A stretch of 64,000 nucleotides of DNA from the NCBI GenBank assembly GCA_018652265.1, contig JABICL010000034.1, positions 1 to 64,000 on the forward strand, written 5' to 3'. The stretch comes from Candidatus Peribacteria bacterium (GTDB lineage Bacteria > Patescibacteriota > Gracilibacteria > Peribacterales > Peribacteraceae). Of this stretch, positions 1 to 8,573 are shown one piece after another. Under the pieces are notes generated by a model, which worked only from the letters and a program-made list of their open reading frames with translations, was not told where the DNA came from and did not search any database. Every line of letters starts with the position of its first letter. Position 1 is the stretch's first letter. The position numbers and the translations under genes are program-made.

Positions 1-11
1 CAGCCTAGATT

Positions 12-983
12 CTACCCCGAAGTGCAACACTCCTTGATTTCATGAAATACTTGATGAGGAGTTCGATAGCCTAGTCTTTTTCGTGGTCTATGATTGATCA
101 AATTAACTGCCCACGCAACTTCCCAATGCTCAATCTTGGAAAAATCTGTTCCCTTTGGGAAAAACTGCCTTAACAATCTATTGGTGTTCTCATTTGTCCC
201 GCGCTCCCAAGAATGATATGGATACGCGAAATACATTGTCATACTGAGTTCTTCTTCCATAATTTTGTGATAGGAAAATTCTGATCCGTTATCGTTTGTA
301 CATGTCTTCCTCTTTTCTATCGGAATTATACTAAATAGCTCTGAGGAAACACTTACCATTTCTGAAGAAGAACAATTAATCATTTTTTCTGCAAGAAGAT
401 ATCCAGATGCACGTTCTACAAATGTGGCAAGAGCATTCCTTCTACATTGGAAAACAATCGTATCTCCTTCCCAGTGCCCCAATTCCTTACGCTCTTCTAC
501 AAAAGATGGGCGCTCATCAATTCGTCTACAATCCTGAACAGAGCTTGATTTCTTTGTACTTCGTTTTCGATAATTCCCATGAGAAAGCAATAAAAGGTAT
601 TGCTTGAATTCTGGTCGTCGTTCTTTGATAAACCTGTAGATTGTCTCATTGCAGATCTGTGGAAAATCTTTTTCATTCTCTAAATCTCCACGAATAGCAT
701 CTGGACTCCAGCGTAAACGAAGTTTCCTCATGATATGGAGCTCTAATTGGCTTCCTTCTGATATCTTGTAACGTTCATTTGCTTTCTTTTTACGATATTC
801 AGCATATGAATGTGCAATGGAAGGATTGTAACCAAGGCTTGTACTTCTATTTCTTTGTAATTCTCTGGATATGGTGCTTACTGATCTATTCAATGAATCT
901 GCAATACTACGTATGCTATATCCTTCTTTCTGTAATATTGCTATTTGCCCACGTTCATAAGAGCTAAGCTGTGCATATGCCAT
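12..983 (-). CDS. IS30 family transposase
   Basis: 323 aa; N-terminal HTH (GYSIRSIADSLNRSVSTISREL) and DDE core (HWEGDTIVF, TNDNGSEF, HSWERGTNENTNRLLRQFFPKGTDF). Stop codon lies just outside the left IR. Confidence 0.95.
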   Translation of the reverse strand: MAYAQLSSYERGQIAILQKEGYSIRSIADSLNRSVSTISRELQRNRSTSLGYNPSIAHSYAEYRKKKANERYKISEGSQLELHIMRKLRLRWSPDAIRGDLENEKDFPQICNETIYRFIKERRPEFKQYLLLLSHGNYRKRSTKKSSSVQDCRRIDERPSFVEERKELGHWEGDTIVFQCRRNALATFVERASGYLLAEKMINCSSSEMVSVSSELFSIIPIEKRKTCTNDNGSEFSYHKIMEEELSMTMYFAYPYHSWERGTNENTNRLLRQFFPKGTDFSKIEHWEVAWAVNLINHRPRKRLGYRTPHQVFHEIKECCTSG

Positions 984-1066
984 AGTGTAAGGGGGGAAGG
1001 TGGTAGATTGACTTCACTACCGTACCTCCTTCCTATGGCATTTCAGAGCATCAAAGTGTTGCACTT
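20..1066 (-). mobile_element. IS30-family insertion sequence
   Basis: Inverted ends AAGTGCAACACT (20-31) and AGTGTTGCACTT (1055-1066) bracket an IS30-type transposase ORF. Confidence 0.85.
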
Positions 1067-1255
1067 GGGTGTTGCGCTTCGGAATGGAATGTAAGCAGAC
1101 CCCATTTAAAAATATGAAAATGTGTCTTAATAATATTTTCGGTCTGTATGTGCAGATAATCTCTCGACTCGTTGTGCTTTCCTCGAGCTTTCGCCTATGG
1201 CAAAAGTCGAGAGGTAGCGCAACTCACTCGAGAAAAGCTTGCTACAATCCATTTG

Positions 1256-1597
1256 ATGACAATCTCCATAAAAAACCTCGAACTCTGGACGAAGATCGGC
1301 ATAACGCCCGAAGAAAGATCGACTGAGCAAAGACTCCTGGTATCTGTGGATCTTAAATGCCCAGAAGTAAAAGCAGGGAAAACAGATCGAATAGAAGATA
1401 CTGTTGATTACGCAGAAGTCGCAGAAATTATTAAAGGCTTAGCAAAAAAAGAGAGGAAAACTTTGGAGAAGTTTGTAGATGAAATTTTGGATGAAATTCT
1501 TAAATTTAAATTTGTAGAATCAGCTGAAGTTGAGATTAAGAAATTTGCTTTGTCTGGAGCGGAATGTGTAAGTATAAAGAATTCTAAGTTTCGTTAG
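1256..1597 (+). CDS. folB: Dihydroneopterin aldolase
   Basis: MTISIKNLELWTKIGITPEERSTEQRLLVSVDL is FolB-like; the ORF track start (1172) lies in an upstream repeat, so ATG 1256 is preferred. Confidence 0.85.
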   Translation: MTISIKNLELWTKIGITPEERSTEQRLLVSVDLKCPEVKAGKTDRIEDTVDYAEVAEIIKGLAKKERKTLEKFVDEILDEILKFKFVESAEVEIKKFALSGAECVSIKNSKFR

Positions 1598-1838
1598 AAC
1601 TACGAACTACCTCTATATTATTCTTCACAACTAGATCCTCTGCTGTTTTGTGAACAGCAGCGCCTGCCTGATGTCTTTTCCAACTCGAAGGAGCAATGCC
1701 CGTCAAAACCACTTCTGCTTCATCTCTAATCTCAACATTTAAATCTCTTATATCTTCATCTGTCACAAACCCTATCATTGTTACTATTGACTCTACCAAT
1801 TTATCACTTGAGATCGGTGTTTTTCCAAAAGTACTCAT
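1584..1838 (-). CDS. Small BON-like domain protein
   Basis: 84 aa; pattern DLNVEIRDEAEVVLTGIAPSSWKRHQAGAAVHKTA resembles the downstream paralog and BON-type domains. Confidence 0.5.
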   Translation of the reverse strand: MSTFGKTPISSDKLVESIVTMIGFVTDEDIRDLNVEIRDEAEVVLTGIAPSSWKRHQAGAAVHKTAEDLVVKNNIEVVRSSNET

Positions 1839-1871
1839 AATTAACTTTAATTAAGTAATATCTAAATAGAA

Positions 1872-2153
1872 TTAATAGACTTCTATCTCGTTTGTAAGGC
1901 AAACATCATTTATCGTTTCAAAAACAGCATATGCTGCCAATTGCTTTATATAATATGTGGTAGCTCTACCTGAAACAATTACATCATCCCCATCAATATC
2001 TACCCTTAAATCTCTGATTGTTCCTCCTGTCCTCATTCTAACAGACCTCTCTATTGCCATTTGCAACAAACTCACTGAATCATCAGTAGATTGTTTTTCA
2101 TTGGTTTCTACGGAATCCCTTGAAGATTCTCCATTACCATTAAATCTATTCAT
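1872..2153 (-). CDS. Small BON-like domain protein
   Basis: 93 aa; DLRVDIDGDDVIVSGRATTYYIKQLAAYAVFE resembles BON domains; adjacent to a similar ORF. Confidence 0.55.
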   Translation of the reverse strand: MNRFNGNGESSRDSVETNEKQSTDDSVSLLQMAIERSVRMRTGGTIRDLRVDIDGDDVIVSGRATTYYIKQLAAYAVFETINDVCLTNEIEVY

Positions 2154-2185
2154 AATGATCTCATCGTGATACTCCTTACCCCTAT

Positions 2186-2671
2186 TTACAAGTAAAAATC
2201 CTCAGAAATTTTACAGCCTTGATTTTCTGCTTCCTCCAGAAGCTCTAGCCAAGAAATCTTCATCTCCGGATGCACAAATTCCGGATCGATAAGCTCACAA
2301 AGTGGCTTCAGGACAAATCTTCGCTCGTGCATTTTGCTATGCGGAACTTTCATGCCACCTTCCTCCACAACCTCATCTCCATACAAAAGCAGATCCAGAT
2401 CTATGGTCCTAGGACCATATTTAGATTTTTTGGACTTCCCTAATACTTTTTCAATCTCCTCTAATTTAGATATCAGAACTTTAATACTATCTTCTGTTTC
2501 AAACCTCGCCACAGCATTCAAGAAACTATCCTGATCCTCCTCATACATAGGAGCTGATTCATAAACTTTCGAAAATACTATTCCAGGAAATTCTGCCTTC
2601 ATCTTTTCCATAGCGGATTTTATGTTTTCTACTGCGTTTATATTAGAGCCAATACCTATGAATGTCTGCAT
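2186..2671 (-). CDS. folK: 2-amino-4-hydroxy-6-hydroxymethyldihydropteridine pyrophosphokinase
   Basis: IGIGSN, YGPRTIDLDLLLYGD, VPHSKMHERRFVLKPL HPPK motifs. Confidence 0.95.
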   Translation of the reverse strand: MQTFIGIGSNINAVENIKSAMEKMKAEFPGIVFSKVYESAPMYEEDQDSFLNAVARFETEDSIKVLISKLEEIEKVLGKSKKSKYGPRTIDLDLLLYGDEVVEEGGMKVPHSKMHERRFVLKPLCELIDPEFVHPEMKISWLELLEEAENQGCKISEDFYL

Positions 2672-2711
2672 GAATTAACAATACATTTAGGACTGCAATT
2701 GTGAAATGGAA

Positions 2712-2842
2712 AAGTGGTTAGAAGTTAGTGGTTAGTAGCCAGTAGCAAAGCAAGAACAAACATTCTACCTACCCACTACCCACTACCCACTACCCACTGC
2801 CCACTGCCCACTGCCCACTGCCCACTGCCCACTGCCCACTAT
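2712..2842. repeat. Period-7 hairpin repeat element
   Basis: Left arm of TTAGTGG-type units, loop TAGCAAAGCAA, right arm 4x ACCCACT plus 6x GCCCACT (2771-2840). Confidence 0.9.
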
Positions 2843-2881
2843 TCAATTGATTTCTTCTCTACAACTGATAACTTAGAAGTA

Positions 2882-3379
2882 ATGATATTATCACTCATAG
2901 CCGCGGCAGATGAAAATGATGTAATAGGAGGAGAAAATAAGCTGCTCTGGGATATGCCACGAGACATGAAGAGGTTTATAGATACCACAAAAGGAAAGCC
3001 AATTATCATGGGAAGAAAGACTTATGAATCTATAGGACGTCCTCTTCCTGGAAGGAGGAGCATAGTCATATCCAGACAAAATGATTTAAATATAAATGGA
3101 TGTGAAATAGTAGGATCATTAAACGAAGCTATAGAACTCGCATCAGAAAATCCTAATCCTGATACAGAAGTTTTTATAATTGGAGGAGGGGAGATATATA
3201 AACAAGCAATGCCATTTGCAAATCGTATTTATTTAACTCGTATACATGGGATGTTTAGTGGTGATACTAAATTTCCAGAAATAAATAATAGTGAATGGAA
3301 AGAAATAGAAAAAGAATTTCATACAGAGGACGAGAAAAATCCTCATGCATGCACTTTCCTTACTTACATTAGAAAATAG
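2882..3379 (+). CDS. folA: Dihydrofolate reductase
   Basis: LIAAADENDVIGGENKLLWDMPRDMKRF, GRKTYESIGRPLPGRRSIVISR, VFIIGGGEIYKQA. Confidence 0.96.
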   Translation: MILSLIAAADENDVIGGENKLLWDMPRDMKRFIDTTKGKPIIMGRKTYESIGRPLPGRRSIVISRQNDLNINGCEIVGSLNEAIELASENPNPDTEVFIIGGGEIYKQAMPFANRIYLTRIHGMFSGDTKFPEINNSEWKEIEKEFHTEDEKNPHACTFLTYIRK

Positions 3380-3381
3380 AT

Positions 3382-4038
3382 ATGGAATCTATGGATCGAT
3401 ATCCAGAGGCCCAAGAATTTATAACTGCAGATGCCGTTATAAATGATGTTGTTGATAACGAAGTTGCAAATGGAGGCATTGTATCTCCAGATTCAATTGC
3501 AAATGAAGTAGCAGAAAGATCCGAAGTACTCACAGAAGATCAAAAAATATTAACTCAGAAATATATAACCTGCATACAAGGATTCACACACGGCGCTGTG
3601 ATAAAAACATTGGAGGATGGAGTGGGTGGTATGTATGACGGATCTGTATTTATTGCAGAAGAAACTATAAGAATAGGAAGTAGTGTACAGTCCACTATTG
3701 AACAAACAGAAGAAACCATGGCGCATGAAGCTTTTCATAAAGATCATCTACATACTCAGGAGTACATAACTAGCCCGCTAGCAGACGAAGGTGCATTTGT
3801 AGTAATAGGAGGAGAAGAATTCTCCAGAGAAGTATTTATAGAGGGATTAACTGTTTTGAAAACAGGGGAAAGATATGTCTCTGCTGACTATAGAAACCGT
3901 ATGAATTTAGTTTTAAATTCAATATACAAATCAGACGTGAGCCTGGATGAAGTAGTGTATGCATCTAAATCCCACGATCTAACAAAAATCGATGACCGAT
4001 CCAGAAAAAATCAAAAACATTACAATATGTCATGCTGA
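3382..4038 (+). CDS. Hypothetical protein with HExxH (HEAFH) motif, putative metallopeptidase
   Basis: 218 aa ORF 2 nt after the folA stop; TMAHEAFHKDHLH. Confidence 0.6.
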   Translation: MESMDRYPEAQEFITADAVINDVVDNEVANGGIVSPDSIANEVAERSEVLTEDQKILTQKYITCIQGFTHGAVIKTLEDGVGGMYDGSVFIAEETIRIGSSVQSTIEQTEETMAHEAFHKDHLHTQEYITSPLADEGAFVVIGGEEFSREVFIEGLTVLKTGERYVSADYRNRMNLVLNSIYKSDVSLDEVVYASKSHDLTKIDDRSRKNQKHYNMSC

Positions 4039-4117
4039 GCCATACTGAGCGAGTAGAACTGGAGGCAGAACGAAGTGAAGCCTCAGTTCTAGGAGACGAA
4101 GTATGTGTCGAAGCATA
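4026..4117. repeat. Palindromic repeat, family A (TGTCATGCTGAGC...GTGTCGAAGCA)
   Basis: 92 bp imperfect palindrome, near-identical to 42336-42427; supplies the stop of the upstream ORF. Confidence 0.9.
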
Positions 4118-4120
4118 AAC

Positions 4121-4426
4121 TCAAGACAAATCCCTTATCCCAATCATCACTCCACCAATTTTTCTAGCAAGCCAATTGTAGAACAAAGATCCAAAATATC
4201 CGGATACTCCTCCGCCAAAGAATCCTCCTACTACTCCAGCGAGTAATCCTCCTATAGAAAATCCTTGTGGTGGAACTTCGCCAAATGCAGCAGGATCGCC
4301 CTGGAGAAGTAAACTTATTACTATTCCACTAAATAGCCAGCCAAGTATTGCCCATAGTATCCCGAGCAGTGCGGCCACTTTTGCTGTAGAGACAGGGTCT
4401 ATTCGAACTATTTCCTTCATACACAT
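4121..4426 (-). CDS. Small membrane protein
   Basis: 101 aa with two hydrophobic, glycine-rich segments. Confidence 0.55.
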   Translation of the reverse strand: MCMKEIVRIDPVSTAKVAALLGILWAILGWLFSGIVISLLLQGDPAAFGEVPPQGFSIGGLLAGVVGGFFGGGVSGYFGSLFYNWLARKIGGVMIGIRDLS

Positions 4427-4460
4427 ATATCGTACCCTTATTTTCTAAGGGTTCAAGGCC

Positions 4461-4970
4461 CTATTTGTCCTCAGGCTCTTTTTCTCTCGAATGAAAAGTA
4501 GATACTTTTGCACCTGATTTTACCCCCCTAATTTTCATACACATGTGCTCTGCATGTATTTTTACATCAACACCTTTTGGCTTGATAGAGCTCATAATCG
4601 CATCTGCAATCTGCGCTCCCAGTCTTTCTTGAGTTTGTAATCTCTTCGCAAACATATCTACAATCCTTGGAATCTTGGAAAGTCCTAGTATTTTTTTATT
4701 TGGCACATAACTAACTTCTATGTTGCCATAGAAGGGTAATATGTGATGCTCACATAAAGAAGAAAATTCAATATCACTTACAAGTATTGGATCAGATGAC
4801 ACGGCATCGAATATCCCTTCGCCTATTACCTCATCTAAGTTTTTGTCATATCCAGATGTAAGTTCTTTGAGTGCTTTTTCGTAACGCTCTGGAGTTTTTT
4901 TTAGCCCCTCTCTTTCTGGATCTTCGCCGATGTTCTTTAGAAACTCTACAATATTCATGGAGAGGGCCAA
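4461..4970 (-). CDS. folE: GTP cyclohydrolase I
   Basis: TPERYEKALKELTSGY, SLCEHHILPFYGNIEVSYVPNKKILGLSKI, QERLGAQIADAIM. Confidence 0.96.
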   Translation of the reverse strand: MALSMNIVEFLKNIGEDPEREGLKKTPERYEKALKELTSGYDKNLDEVIGEGIFDAVSSDPILVSDIEFSSLCEHHILPFYGNIEVSYVPNKKILGLSKIPRIVDMFAKRLQTQERLGAQIADAIMSSIKPKGVDVKIHAEHMCMKIRGVKSGAKVSTFHSREKEPEDK

Positions 4971-4993
4971 TTTATCATCTATAAATTGTTTTG

Positions 4994-5201
4994 CAAGTGA
5001 TTAGTGGTTGGTAAGCAGTAGCGCTTCGACACGTACTTCATGATGGAGCGGCTTCCACCTACGCCAAGCCTGCCTGCTGGCAGGCAGGGCTTCGGCGGAC
5101 AGGCAGCATGACATAAATAAGAGCAAACATTATACCTACCCACTACCCACTACCCACTACCCACTACCCACTACCCACTACCCACTACCCACTACCCACT
5201 A
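4994..5201. repeat. Period-7 hairpin repeat with nested palindromic repeat
   Basis: Left arm CAAGTGATTAGTGGTTGG, right arm 9x ACCCACT (5138-5200); family A-like element nested at 5023-5114; the thyA stop lies in the repeat. Confidence 0.85.
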
Positions 5202-5993
5202 AACTGCTATTGGAGCTTTTATTGCCGGACACGGATCATAATCCAAAATCTCTATATCTCCATAGGTAAAATCAAATATAGATTTCACATCTGAATTCAG
5301 TTTAAGTTTTGGGATAGATCTTGTTTCACGAGATAATTGTTCGCGTGCTTGATCTATATGATTTGAGTACAGATGAACATCACCAAAAGTATGAACAAAA
5401 TCTCCAACTTCAAGCTCACATATCTGTGCAATCATATGAGTGAGTAATGCGTAAGATGCGATATTAAATGGCACACCCAAGAAAACATCTGCACTTCTCT
5501 GATAAAGCTGACAACTAAGTTTTCCATTGCACACATAGAACTGAAATAGGCAGTGACATGGAGGTAGGGCCATATTTTTTATCTCACCAACATTCCATGC
5601 GCATACTATATGTCTACGTGAATCAGGATTATTTTTTAGACTATCTATGAGACCTGTTATTTGATCATGCGCATGTCCATCTTTATCTGGCCAAGATCTC
5701 CACTGAGATCCGTACACAGGCCCCAAATCACCATTTTCATCTGCCCACTCATCCCATATAGAAACCCCATTGTCTTTCAAATATTTTATATTTGTCTCGC
5801 CATTCAAAAACCAAAGAAGCTCATGAAAGATAGATCTGGTATGTAATTTTTTGGTTGTAAGAAGGGGAAACCCTTCAGACAAATCAAATCTCATCTGTCT
5901 TCCAAAAAGACTTAGTGTTCCTGTTCCTGTTCTATCAGATTTCTCTTCGCCGTTTTCTAGAACATCTTTTAAAAGGTTTAAATACTGTTTCAT
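5199..5993 (-). CDS. thyA: Thymidylate synthase
   Basis: [65 protein letters not shown]. Confidence 0.98.
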   Translation of the reverse strand: MKQYLNLLKDVLENGEEKSDRTGTGTLSLFGRQMRFDLSEGFPLLTTKKLHTRSIFHELLWFLNGETNIKYLKDNGVSIWDEWADENGDLGPVYGSQWRSWPDKDGHAHDQITGLIDSLKNNPDSRRHIVCAWNVGEIKNMALPPCHCLFQFYVCNGKLSCQLYQRSADVFLGVPFNIASYALLTHMIAQICELEVGDFVHTFGDVHLYSNHIDQAREQLSRETRSIPKLKLNSDVKSIFDFTYGDIEILDYDPCPAIKAPIAV

Positions 5994-6025
5994 GGGGTGA
6001 CTATCCTAACATATTCAACTCGGCA

Positions 6026-6220
6026 GCAAGCGAGCAGGCGGTATTTTGCGTAAGATTTAAAACTTAGCGAGCATGCCGTTTTATATTGCGTAAGCGATCT
6101 TTCAGCAATCACGTGCCTTATTCAAATAAGACCACAAATTCAATCATGCCTGATAAAATTGAGTTGCGTTGATCGCGGCGCAATATAAAACATTCAGCAT
6201 GTGAGCGGAATATTGTAATT
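6026..6220. repeat. Long palindromic intergenic repeat, family D
   Basis: GCAAGCGAGCAGGCGGTATTTTGCGTAAGA shared in inverted orientation with 16163-16194; internal arms TTTTATATTGCG / CGCAATATAAAA. Confidence 0.65.
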
Positions 6221-6242
6221 GTTTTTAGAATGCTAAGGGGCA

Positions 6243-6611
6243 CTACAAGCCTGTTATGTCCTTATAATGTTCAATTACTTTCTTATTACACACTCCAATC
6301 ACATCTATTCGAGAGGGGACATTTCCTCCTTTTTGATCAATCCATGTTTCAGCTGCGCATTTTAATCTAGAAATTTTCTCTGAATCCACTCTTTCAGATG
6401 GAAGACTAGAATCTGATCTAGATTTTGTTTTAACCTCAACAAACACAGTAATATCTGAGTCTTTTGCAATTATGTCAACTTCGCCCCTTCCTGTTTTCAC
6501 ATTTCTGCCAAGCATCTTGTAACCAAGACTGATTAGATATTCTTCTGCAATATCCTCACCTATTTTCCCTGTGTCTATATGATCCCCTGCGGGTGTACTA
6601 CTGTTCACCAT
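6243..6611 (-). CDS. YraN/UPF0102 family endonuclease-like protein
   Basis: GKIGEDIAEEYLISLGYKMLGRNVKTGRGEVDIIAKDSDITVFVEVKTK; start set at the internal Met preceding the conserved region. Confidence 0.85.
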   Translation of the reverse strand: MVNSSTPAGDHIDTGKIGEDIAEEYLISLGYKMLGRNVKTGRGEVDIIAKDSDITVFVEVKTKSRSDSSLPSERVDSEKISRLKCAAETWIDQKGGNVPSRIDVIGVCNKKVIEHYKDITGL

Positions 6612-6742
6612 GTAAGATTTTTGGAAAGCTGCAACATGAAAAGTTTGCCACAAATAAATCGAAAGTAATACACTTGTTTTACCACAACGAAAAATATCAA
6701 TTATCGGCTGTGGCCTCATATAATTCCATTCCCCCATAAATT

Positions 6743-7591
6743 ATGTTCTCATTAAATCGAATACAGTTAGTTGGGTATTTAACACGCCCAGTTTCTATTC
6801 GACAAACTCCAAACGGAAGAAGTGTTTGTGATTTAAACATTGCTTCCCCTTACACATTTACATCAAACACAGGACAAGAGCTAAGCGGCACTGCATTCCA
6901 TTCCGTTACTGCGTGGGGTGGCATGGCAGATGTTGCTGCTCAATATTTAAAACCAGGAGGACAAGTATTTATTTCTGGAAGACTTCAAACTGATTCTTGG
7001 GAAGATACTCAATCTGGAGAAAAAAGAAATAAAACACAGATTGTTGCTATGGATCTAATACTTCTCGATCCAAAAGGAGGACAACTAGAACTAGATAGCT
7101 CGGCTAAGCCGCTCGCAAATTGTTTAAACCGCGCAGATGTAATTGGAAACCTTACAAAAGATCCTGAGCTTAGAACTACTACAAATGGACAAAGTGTTGT
7201 TTCCTTTGGAGTTGCTACGAATGAAAGCTGGAAAGATAGGCAAACAAATGAAATCAAAGAGCGAGCAGAATTTCATAACGTTGTAGTTTGGGGAGACTTG
7301 GCTCAAGTGTGTACACAAAACCTAAAGAAAGGAATGCGGGTACATGCCGCAGGCAGAGTGCAAACCAGAAGTTGGGAAACTCAAGCTGGCGCAAAAAGAT
7401 ATACGACTGAGGTGATAGCAGAGAATGTATCTATACTTGGAGCGAAGAATACTGACATTAATTATTCAAACGAAGGGCCTGCAGCTGCATCATCTCCAAC
7501 ACAAAAAGAGGTTGCACCTGTCGCCGCAAACACTGCTGTTCCAGAAGTTAAGTATGAATCCGAAGTAAAAGTAGAAGATCTTCCTTTCTAA
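6743..7591 (+). CDS. ssb: Single-stranded DNA-binding protein with two OB folds
   Basis: Two SSB domains in tandem (MFSLNRIQLVGYLTRPV..., CLNRADVIGNLTKDPELR...) and acidic tip EDLPF. Confidence 0.92.
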   Translation: MFSLNRIQLVGYLTRPVSIRQTPNGRSVCDLNIASPYTFTSNTGQELSGTAFHSVTAWGGMADVAAQYLKPGGQVFISGRLQTDSWEDTQSGEKRNKTQIVAMDLILLDPKGGQLELDSSAKPLANCLNRADVIGNLTKDPELRTTTNGQSVVSFGVATNESWKDRQTNEIKERAEFHNVVVWGDLAQVCTQNLKKGMRVHAAGRVQTRSWETQAGAKRYTTEVIAENVSILGAKNTDINYSNEGPAAASSPTQKEVAPVAANTAVPEVKYESEVKVEDLPF

Positions 7592-7657
7592 GTAGCAGGA
7601 ACTAAGCCTAGAATAACGCGCAAGAAAACAATTATTTCATAATCCATAATATTTCAT

Positions 7658-8221
7658 ATGTACTCTCTAGCAGAAATCAAAACAGGTATAGCAGTAGTAA
7701 TCGATGGAGACCCTTATGTCATTCTTAGATCGCAGTTTAGTAAACAAGGAAGACAAGGAGGAGTTACATCTACCAAGATGAAAAATTTAAAAACTGGGTC
7801 AACTATCCAAAAAACTTTCCAAGGTAACGATAAGCTGGAACCTGCTGATGTTGGATACAGACATGTTCAATATTTATATGGTGATGGTGAAAATTTTACT
7901 TTTATGAATTTAGATAGCTACGATCAATTTTCTTTGTCTAGCAGTGAAGTGGGGGAGGATGGACAGAAATATTTGGTAGATGGAATGGAAATGGATGTCC
8001 TCACATATGAAGAAAAGGCTATAGGAGTAAAATTCCCTGTTACCGTAGATCTAAAGGTTGAATCCACAACCCCTGGGGTAAAAGGAGATACCGCACAAGG
8101 CGGCACAAAGCCTGCAACCCTAGAAAGTGGCGCAGTTATACAAGTCCCGCTCTTTGTAAATGAGGGAGAGACTGTAAGGGTTAATACTGAGAGGGGAGAG
8201 TATGTAGAACGAGTCTCCTAA
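7658..8221 (+). CDS. efp: Elongation factor P
   Basis: 187 aa; three-domain EF-P architecture ending ESGAVIQVPLFVNEGETVRVNTERGEYVERV. Confidence 0.95.
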   Translation: MYSLAEIKTGIAVVIDGDPYVILRSQFSKQGRQGGVTSTKMKNLKTGSTIQKTFQGNDKLEPADVGYRHVQYLYGDGENFTFMNLDSYDQFSLSSSEVGEDGQKYLVDGMEMDVLTYEEKAIGVKFPVTVDLKVESTTPGVKGDTAQGGTKPATLESGAVIQVPLFVNEGETVRVNTERGEYVERVS

Positions 8222-8272
8222 TTTGCAAAACTGGATCTTACAAAGTTATAAGACATTTGCCGCCCCACAAAG

Positions 8273-8304
8273 AAGTGATTAGTGATTAGTGATTAGTGGG
8301 CAGT
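8273..8304. repeat. Period-7 repeat (AGTGATT)n
   Basis: AAGTGATTAGTGATTAGTGATTAGTGGGCAGT. Confidence 0.85.
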
Positions 8305-8554
8305 ATGAAGGATATTTTTTCTCCACTATCCCCAATATTTTTTCCGTGGACATGCTTTTTGGAAAAATTCTTGGCCTCCATTCACGAAGGCTATTTATTT
8401 CTTCTCCTAACTTTTCTTTCGAAAGAGAATTGAAACCAATGCACAGACTTGCAATTGCTGGCGCATCACCAGGCTTACTGGAAACTTCTCCTATAAGAAC
8501 TTCCACAACAATGTTTGTATCGAACCATTTTTCTTTTGTATTTTTTGTTTGCAT
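8279..8554 (-). CDS. Hypothetical protein; C-terminus encoded by the heptad repeat
   Basis: 91 aa ORF upstream of gatB; final residues PLITNH and stop come from the repeat. Confidence 0.45.
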   Translation of the reverse strand: MQTKNTKEKWFDTNIVVEVLIGEVSSKPGDAPAIASLCIGFNSLSKEKLGEEINSLREWRPRIFPKSMSTEKILGIVEKKYPSYCPLITNH

Positions 8555-8573
8555 CGGGACATTCTACACCCAT

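Noticed and set aside
1161-1240. Sequence upstream of folB as a third family B palindrome
   Set aside because: Shares short stretches (CTCTCGACTCG, TCACTCGAG-AAAGCTT) but the overall alignment is too weak by eye to claim membership.
1069-1326. 85 aa + strand ORF across the repeat before folB
   Set aside because: Overlaps the IS end and repeat and is out of frame with folB; no RBS or family signature seen.
2771-2840. Tandem ACCCACT/GCCCACT array as a possible CRISPR
   Set aside because: 7-nt contiguous units with no spacers; no cas genes in the window.
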